From positions 1 to 11,049 of the forward strand of contig CANHJR010000015.1 in assembly GCA_947461165.1 (NCBI GenBank): 11,049 nucleotides of DNA, given 5' to 3'. The notes under the pieces are model-generated. The model was not told where the DNA came from. It saw only the letters and a program-made list of their open reading frames with translations, and did not search any database. The first letter of the stretch is position 1, and every line of letters begins with the position of its first letter. This stretch comes from Saprospirales bacterium (GTDB lineage Bacteria > Bacteroidota > Bacteroidia > Chitinophagales > JADJOU01). The position numbers were made by a program, and so were the translations under genes. Positions 7,222-11,049 of the stretch are shown here, in pieces.

Positions 7222-8391
7222 TTATGATTTAATAGCAAATTGAGACAAGGCATAAGCACCAATACTGAGCGCGTCCTCATCTATTAAAAACGTTGAGTTA
7301 TGGACTGAAACCATCGTGCCTTTTTCGGCATTACCCGTCCCTAATCTGAAAAAACTAGATCGACAGTGGTGACCATAATAAGAAAAATCTTCAGCTCCCA
7401 TTCTTATAGGCATTTGTATAACATTCTCTTCGCCCAAAAAGCTTGCTGCAATATTCGAAATATCTGTGGTTAGTTCTGGCTCATTATATACAAAAGGAAG
7501 TCCCTGCGGAATATCTACAATGCAATCTCCACCAAACCCTCTGCTGATACCCTCACATACGGATTTAATTTTTTGCTTCATTTCTTGACGCCAAGCTTCA
7601 TCAAAAGTGCGTAGCGTACCTTTGAGAAAAACCCTATCCGGGATGATATTGGTGGCACCATGTCCTTGAATATCGCCAAAAGTCAGAACGGTTGGCGTTT
7701 TTGGATCAGCATATCTGCTAACCAATTGTTGAAGAGCTAAAATAATATTGGCACTCATAACAATTGGGTCAATACATAGGTGGGGAGAAGCTCCGTGACC
7801 TCCTTTGCCTATGATGGTCAAATAAATTTCATCGGCCGATGCCATAAACGGTCCAGAATGAAAGCCTAGTTTGCCTGTTTCCAGTTCTGGCGTGACATGC
7901 AATCCAAATATTTTGTCAACTTTTGGAGAATCGAGAACTCCTGCCTTAATCATTGCTTCAGCACCTGAGGGTTGTTTTTCCTCACTTGGTTGAAAAATGA
8001 GCGTTATAGAACCTTGCCATAAGTTCTTATTTTCAAACAAAAATTTTGCAGCCCCAAGCAGACAAGTACTGTGCACATCATGCCCACAAGCGTGCATGAC
8101 ACCGATGTTTTTGCTTTTAAATTCGAGATCATTTTGTTCTAAAATAGGCAATGCATCGATATCTGCTCTTAATGCAACACATTTTTCAGACTTCACGTCA
8201 CTTTCAATGATGGCGACAAGTCCGGTTTTGAGAGGTTTAGCGATATTGCTTATTCCAATTTTTCGTAATTCAGATTCTATGAAATTGGTTGTATTCATCT
8301 CCTCCCACGATAACTCTGGATTGGCATGCAGATGTCTTCGCCATTCGATAAGTTGGCTTTGATATTTATATTGGAATTCAGAAAGATTCAT
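7222..8391 (-). CDS. M20D family amidohydrolase (N-acyl amino acid / hippurate-type)
   Basis: This 389-residue cytoplasmic metallo-hydrolase belongs to peptidase family M20, subfamily D (IAA-amino-acid hydrolase, hippurate hydrolase and N-acetyl amino acid deacetylase relatives). It starts with RRHLHANPELSWEE (18-31), the diagnostic motif. The expected di-metal ligands and catalytic residues are present: Cys102 and His104 in HACGHDVH, the Glu137-Glu138 pair in QPSEE, His165 in GLHVTPEL, and His364 in SVHNSTF. A lid/dimerisation domain occupies about 180-300, with GKGGHGASPH at 195-204. I see no signal peptide, so it acts on internal or imported N-acyl amino acids or dipeptide-like amides. The exact substrate cannot be read from sequence. 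It begins 2 bp after the rlmD reading frame and is followed 3 bp later by the DUF3817 gene. Confidence 0.92.
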   Translation of the reverse strand: MNLSEFQYKYQSQLIEWRRHLHANPELSWEEMNTTNFIESELRKIGISNIAKPLKTGLVAIIESDVKSEKCVALRADIDALPILEQNDLEFKSKNIGVMHACGHDVHSTCLLGAAKFLFENKNLWQGSITLIFQPSEEKQPSGAEAMIKAGVLDSPKVDKIFGLHVTPELETGKLGFHSGPFMASADEIYLTIIGKGGHGASPHLCIDPIVMSANIILALQQLVSRYADPKTPTVLTFGDIQGHGATNIIPDRVFLKGTLRTFDEAWRQEMKQKIKSVCEGISRGFGGDCIVDIPQGLPFVYNEPELTTDISNIAASFLGEENVIQMPIRMGAEDFSYYGHHCRSSFFRLGTGNAEKGTMVSVHNSTFLIDEDALSIGAYALSQFAIKS

Positions 8392-8393
8392 TT

Positions 8394-9794
8394 TTACTTC
8401 TTCTTTAGCAAAGTTATTGCCTCAATATGTATTGTGTTTGGAAACATATCAACAGGCTGAATTTTTTCTATAGTATATGCCTCATTTAAAGCTTTGAGGT
8501 CATTTGCCATGGTTTGAGGGTTGCAACTGACATAAACAATTGTGGGGCATTGTGAATTACAAAGTTCTTGAACAACCGATGGATGCATTCCTGCCCTTGG
8601 TGGATCTGTAATGATAATACTTGGTGCACCGTTTTTATCAATAAACTCTTTTGAAAATATATCTTTGAGGTCGGCTGCAAAATATTGGCAATTTTCAAGT
8701 CCGTTTATTTTTGCATTCATTCGGGCATCTACAATAGCTTCTTCGATAAGCTCAACGCCTATGACTTTAGAAGCTTATTCAGACAGGTATATTCCAATAC
8801 TACCTACTCCACAATAGAGATCATATACCACATCTCCCGCATCAATTTTTGCTAAATTTCCAATGAGATTATACAGCGTAACACATTGAGCGGTATTGGT
8901 TTGGAAAAATGATTTAGGTGTGATTTTGAACTTTTTTTCATTTAAATATTCATAAATAAAATCCTGACCAGAATAAACGATTGGTGTCAAATCGTAAATG
9001 GTATCATTTGTTTTGGTGTTCAGGATATATTGTAAGGAAACAATTTGACTAAATTGATTCTTAATTTCTTGTAAAAGCGGAAGAAATTGATCGTGCATCT
9101 CGCCAATTTGAATACAAATCATCCATTCGTTTTTTACATTATTTCGAATGAGAATATTCCGAAGGCAACCTGTTTTTTTATTGATATCGTAAAATGAGAT
9201 ACCCAAAGCCAATGACCGCTCTCGAATAAAGTTTCGAATTACATTGTGAATGTCTGGCATATGAAAACATTCATAAACGTCTAATACCTTGTCATAAAGA
9301 CCTGCAAGGTGAAATCCAATACCTTCGCGATTGATTGATTCGTTTGTTTCTATTTCTTGGGTTGAAAGCCATCGTTTGTTTGAAACGGCATAATCCAATT
9401 TGTTTCGGTAGTATCGTGTTTCTTCACAACCAATGATAGGTAGTATCATGAGATCTTTAAATCCGCCTATTCGTTGAAGTGCATCTTTGACCACTTGTTC
9501 TTTCCATTTAAGTTGATTCTCATAGGAAAAATGTTGCGTTTTGCATCCTCCGCATTTGTCGTAATGCTGACAATATGGATCAATTCTCAGATCAGATTTT
9601 TTAATAAACGATCGGATTTTACCCTCTTCAAAACTTTTATTGGATTTTTTTGATTGTATATCTACAATATCTCCGGTAATAGCACCTTCTACGAAAATAA
9701 CTTTCCCATCTATTTTTACAATTCCTTTACCTTCAGAGGACAAATCTGAAATTTCGACATTATTTATATTGTAATATTTTACTTTTCTGCTCAT
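8394..9794 (-). pseudogene. rlmD: RlmD-type 23S rRNA (uracil-5-)-methyltransferase interrupted by an in-frame TAA
   Basis: Read through one stop, this frame encodes about 466 residues of a TrmA/RumA-family RNA methyltransferase, the group that makes m5U in 23S rRNA (U1939 for RlmD). The N-terminal 339 codons hold a TRAM-like domain (about 1-60), the 4Fe-4S cysteines Cys75, Cys81, Cys84 (CGGC) and Cys176, the FFQTN motif, and SAM motif I DLYCGVGSIG. A TAA (8775-8777) follows GIYLSE. The same frame then continues with ASKVIGVELIEEAI, exactly the expected sequence, then DPPRAGM, the catalytic Cys motif VSCNPQT and the general-base Glu in HIEAITLL, ending normally at 8394-8396. One base change (for example AAA, CAA or GAA to TAA) explains it, with no frameshift. 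The 339-residue product would lack the nucleophile. The next ATG (8718-8720) starts a C-terminal piece without SAM motif I. It is either a recent null allele or a base error. Confidence 0.88.
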
Positions 9795-9812
9795 TTACTT
9801 TTTTGAATCTGC

Positions 9813-9820
9813 CAAAAGTA
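9813..9820 (-). promoter_or_regulatory. Candidate Bacteroidota -7 box upstream of rlmD (TACTTTTG, minus strand)
   Basis: On the minus strand TACTTTTG matches TAnnTTTG exactly in the 56-bp gap between the peroxidase stop and the rlmD start. Transcription would begin near 9806, about 12 bases before the ATG. A TTTG at 9845-9848 lies about 24 bp upstream, slightly farther than the usual 19-21 bp spacing. It suggests that rlmD, the M20 gene and the DUF3817 gene form a unit separate from the peroxidase operon. Confidence 0.35.
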
Positions 9821-9850
9821 TATCAAATTTTCAGGATAAAATCACAAACT

Positions 9851-10828
9851 TCACTTTGTAAGAATATAATTGCCATCAGTAAGGCATTTTAAAAAAGAAA
9901 TCAAATTTTGACGCTCTGCAGTAGTTAAAATTGGTGGGTCAAAATCTGTTGTTTTTCTATCTTTTGATAAATGAAAATCTAATGCATTCTCAAGTGTTGC
10001 TGCTTTTCCATTGTGAAAATATGGCTTCGTAATTTCGATGTTGCGAAGCGTTGGGGTTTTGAATTTAAACATATCTTCCTTGCGAAGAGTACCAACCATT
10101 CTTCCTAGGTCTTTAGACCCATTTTTTTCAGAGCCGATGTTATAATGCTTGTGATTCGTAAAAAGTGGAGCGGTATGGCAGGAATTGCAATTGCCTTTTC
10201 CAAAGAACAAATCTTTTCCTTTGATTTCTTGAGCACTAAAAATTATAGTGTTATTGCTTATCGTGAAATCATCAAATTTTGATTTGTTGAAGTGAAGGGA
10301 TTTCATAAATGCCCCTAAGGATCGTGTAATTGATCGTATGTCACAGGGTTGTTGATATGCCTTGTAGCTTAACTTGGTTAGAGTAGAGTCTTGTTTAAAA
10401 AGAGTGTCAAGTCTGTGCCAGTTCATACCCATCTCATTTGTGTCAAGAAGAGGTATAAGCGATACCATATCAATATTATAGGCACGTTCATCAAACATAA
10501 ATGTAGGATTAAATCTCACATTGAGCAGTGTTGAAGAGTTTCGCAATGACTTGTGGCTAGGAAGTCCATCACTTACAATTTTCCCGTCTGTAAAAGCTAT
10601 TTTAGGATCATGGCAAGAGCTACAGGAGACGGAGGAGTCTATGGAAAGTCTTTTGTCAAAAAAGAGCATGGATCCTAGTATGATTTCCTCAGCTCTAACG
10701 GAATCAAAAAATTGATTTTTATCTTGAGGAAAGTAGGAAGGGATCTTATTTTTCTTTTGGTTGGTGTCACATGCCGAGATAAAAATCAAGACATAGAGTT
10801 GAATCAAAAAGAAAACAATTTTTCGCAT
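9851..10828 (-). CDS. Di-haem cytochrome c peroxidase / MauG-MbnH family lipoprotein
   Basis: This 325-residue envelope protein has a lipoprotein signal (MRKIVFFLIQLYVLIFISAC) with the lipobox cysteine at Cys20, so the mature enzyme should be lipid-anchored in the periplasm or outer membrane. It has two c-type haem sites, CSSCH (69-73) and CNSCH (214-218), and the family's C-terminal segment FKTPTLRNIEITKPYFHNG (236-254). Members are bacterial cytochrome c peroxidases, which reduce H2O2, or MauG/MbnH-type enzymes that use a high-valent di-haem state to modify a partner protein. The adjacent upstream MbnP-like gene, with stop and start codons abutting (TAA then ATG at 10828), favours the second group. 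The usual FWDGRA motif reads FMFDERA, putting Phe112 at the usual inter-haem Trp position. Phe251 in PYFH replaces the Met that ligates the haem in classical peroxidases. Confidence 0.9.
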   Translation of the reverse strand: MRKIVFFLIQLYVLIFISACDTNQKKNKIPSYFPQDKNQFFDSVRAEEIILGSMLFFDKRLSIDSSVSCSSCHDPKIAFTDGKIVSDGLPSHKSLRNSSTLLNVRFNPTFMFDERAYNIDMVSLIPLLDTNEMGMNWHRLDTLFKQDSTLTKLSYKAYQQPCDIRSITRSLGAFMKSLHFNKSKFDDFTISNNTIIFSAQEIKGKDLFFGKGNCNSCHTAPLFTNHKHYNIGSEKNGSKDLGRMVGTLRKEDMFKFKTPTLRNIEITKPYFHNGKAATLENALDFHLSKDRKTTDFDPPILTTAERQNLISFLKCLTDGNYILTK

Positions 10829-11049
10829 TTATTCTATTGAAAATGCTTGACTCGTATTTAACGAAATTTTTGTTAATATAGGATCGTCGCCTGGATTGCC
10901 ATGGGCTGAAGTTTCGGAACCATCTGCATAGCTGATATTATTGGATGTCGAAGCTGGATAGAATATTTTTTCGAGATCTAATTTGACGCTGATGTTGTTT
11001 GTGCCAGAAGTGAGCAAAATATTTTTGGAGAGATTTGCAACATTTTTAA
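10829..11049 (-). CDS. C-terminal part of a probable MbnP-like protein (5' end outside window)
   Basis: The frame is open from the right edge and ends at the TAA at 10829-10831, so about 72 C-terminal residues are visible. They include NNISVKLDLEKIFYP, an Asn/Ser/Asp/Gly-rich stretch with SAHGN, and the closing TKISLNTSQAFSIE. A beta-rich tail with a 'LDLEKIF' strand and an 'N...AFSI' end, immediately upstream of a di-haem MauG/MbnH-type gene, fits the MbnP family: secreted or lipoprotein metal-binding proteins that are substrates of MbnH-like enzymes in the Methylosinus system. No Trp, the residue modified in that system, occurs in the visible part, so it would have to lie in the missing N-terminal region. 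The identification leans heavily on context. An unrelated periplasmic beta-sandwich protein is possible. Confidence 0.55.
   Translation of the reverse strand, partial: KNVANLSKNILLTSGTNNISVKLDLEKIFYPASTSNNISYADGSETSAHGNPGDDPILTKISLNTSQAFSIE

Noticed and set aside
7997..8362. Plus-strand open frame of 121 codons over the M20D gene
   Set aside because: It lies wholly inside a gene with complete M20D motifs on the other strand, and its translation resembles nothing.
8486..8698. Second minus-strand frame inside the C-terminal part of rlmD
   Set aside because: The overlapping frame contains the DPPRAGM and VSCNPQT motifs; this one has no motifs.
8775..8777. Stop-codon reassignment or selenocysteine/pyrrolysine-type recoding at the rlmD stop
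   Set aside because: The codon is UAA, which is not used for those amino acids. UAA also ends other genes in the window normally, and no recoding structure is apparent.
9844..9859. ACAAA...TTTGT stem at the end of the di-haem peroxidase gene as a terminator
   Set aside because: Only 5 AT-rich pairs, followed on the minus strand by a mixed GATTTTAT rather than a T-run.

Overview
The window looks like an ordinary chromosomal segment of a Bacteroidota bacterium. The evidence is low GC, A-rich ribosome-binding regions with no clear Shine-Dalgarno sequences, several exact TAnnTTTG boxes of the Bacteroidota -7 promoter type, an outer-membrane barrel-like C-terminus, a lipoprotein di-haem peroxidase, and protein variants typical of the phylum. 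The genus cannot be fixed from the sequence. UAA, UAG and UGA are all used as normal stops.

Plus-strand block (1-6887). This begins with the tail of a probable outer-membrane beta-barrel protein. It continues with a MmcQ/YjbR-family protein, a bifunctional-nuclease-domain protein carrying a C-terminal UVR motif and started by TTG, a very well conserved NupG-type nucleoside:H+ symporter, two PLP enzymes that look like a cystathionine beta-synthase and a cystathionine gamma-lyase/synthase (a reverse-transsulfuration pair), and uvrB, the damage-recognition helicase of nucleotide excision repair.

Minus-strand block (6907-11049), in transcription order from the right edge. It begins with the C-terminal piece of a probable MbnP-like protein, whose stop codon abuts the start of a MauG/MbnH-type di-haem cytochrome c peroxidase lipoprotein. 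Next is an rlmD-type 23S rRNA uracil-5 methyltransferase gene interrupted by one in-frame TAA. An M20D amidohydrolase and a small DUF3817 membrane protein follow. The last three genes are 2-3 bp apart and probably form one transcription unit with its own promoter at about 9813-9820. The two blocks converge at 6888-6906.

The main point for follow-up is the rlmD nonsense codon, which separates the SAM-binding motif from the catalytic cysteine. The MbnP/MbnH-like pair with unusual residues in its peroxidase, the transsulfuration pair with an inverted repeat at the gene junction, and the nuclease-UVR fusion are also worth a look. I found no RNA genes, insertion sequences, CRISPR arrays or phage genes. 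No intergenic stretch exceeds about 85 bp. I do not see a clearly new multi-gene system here.
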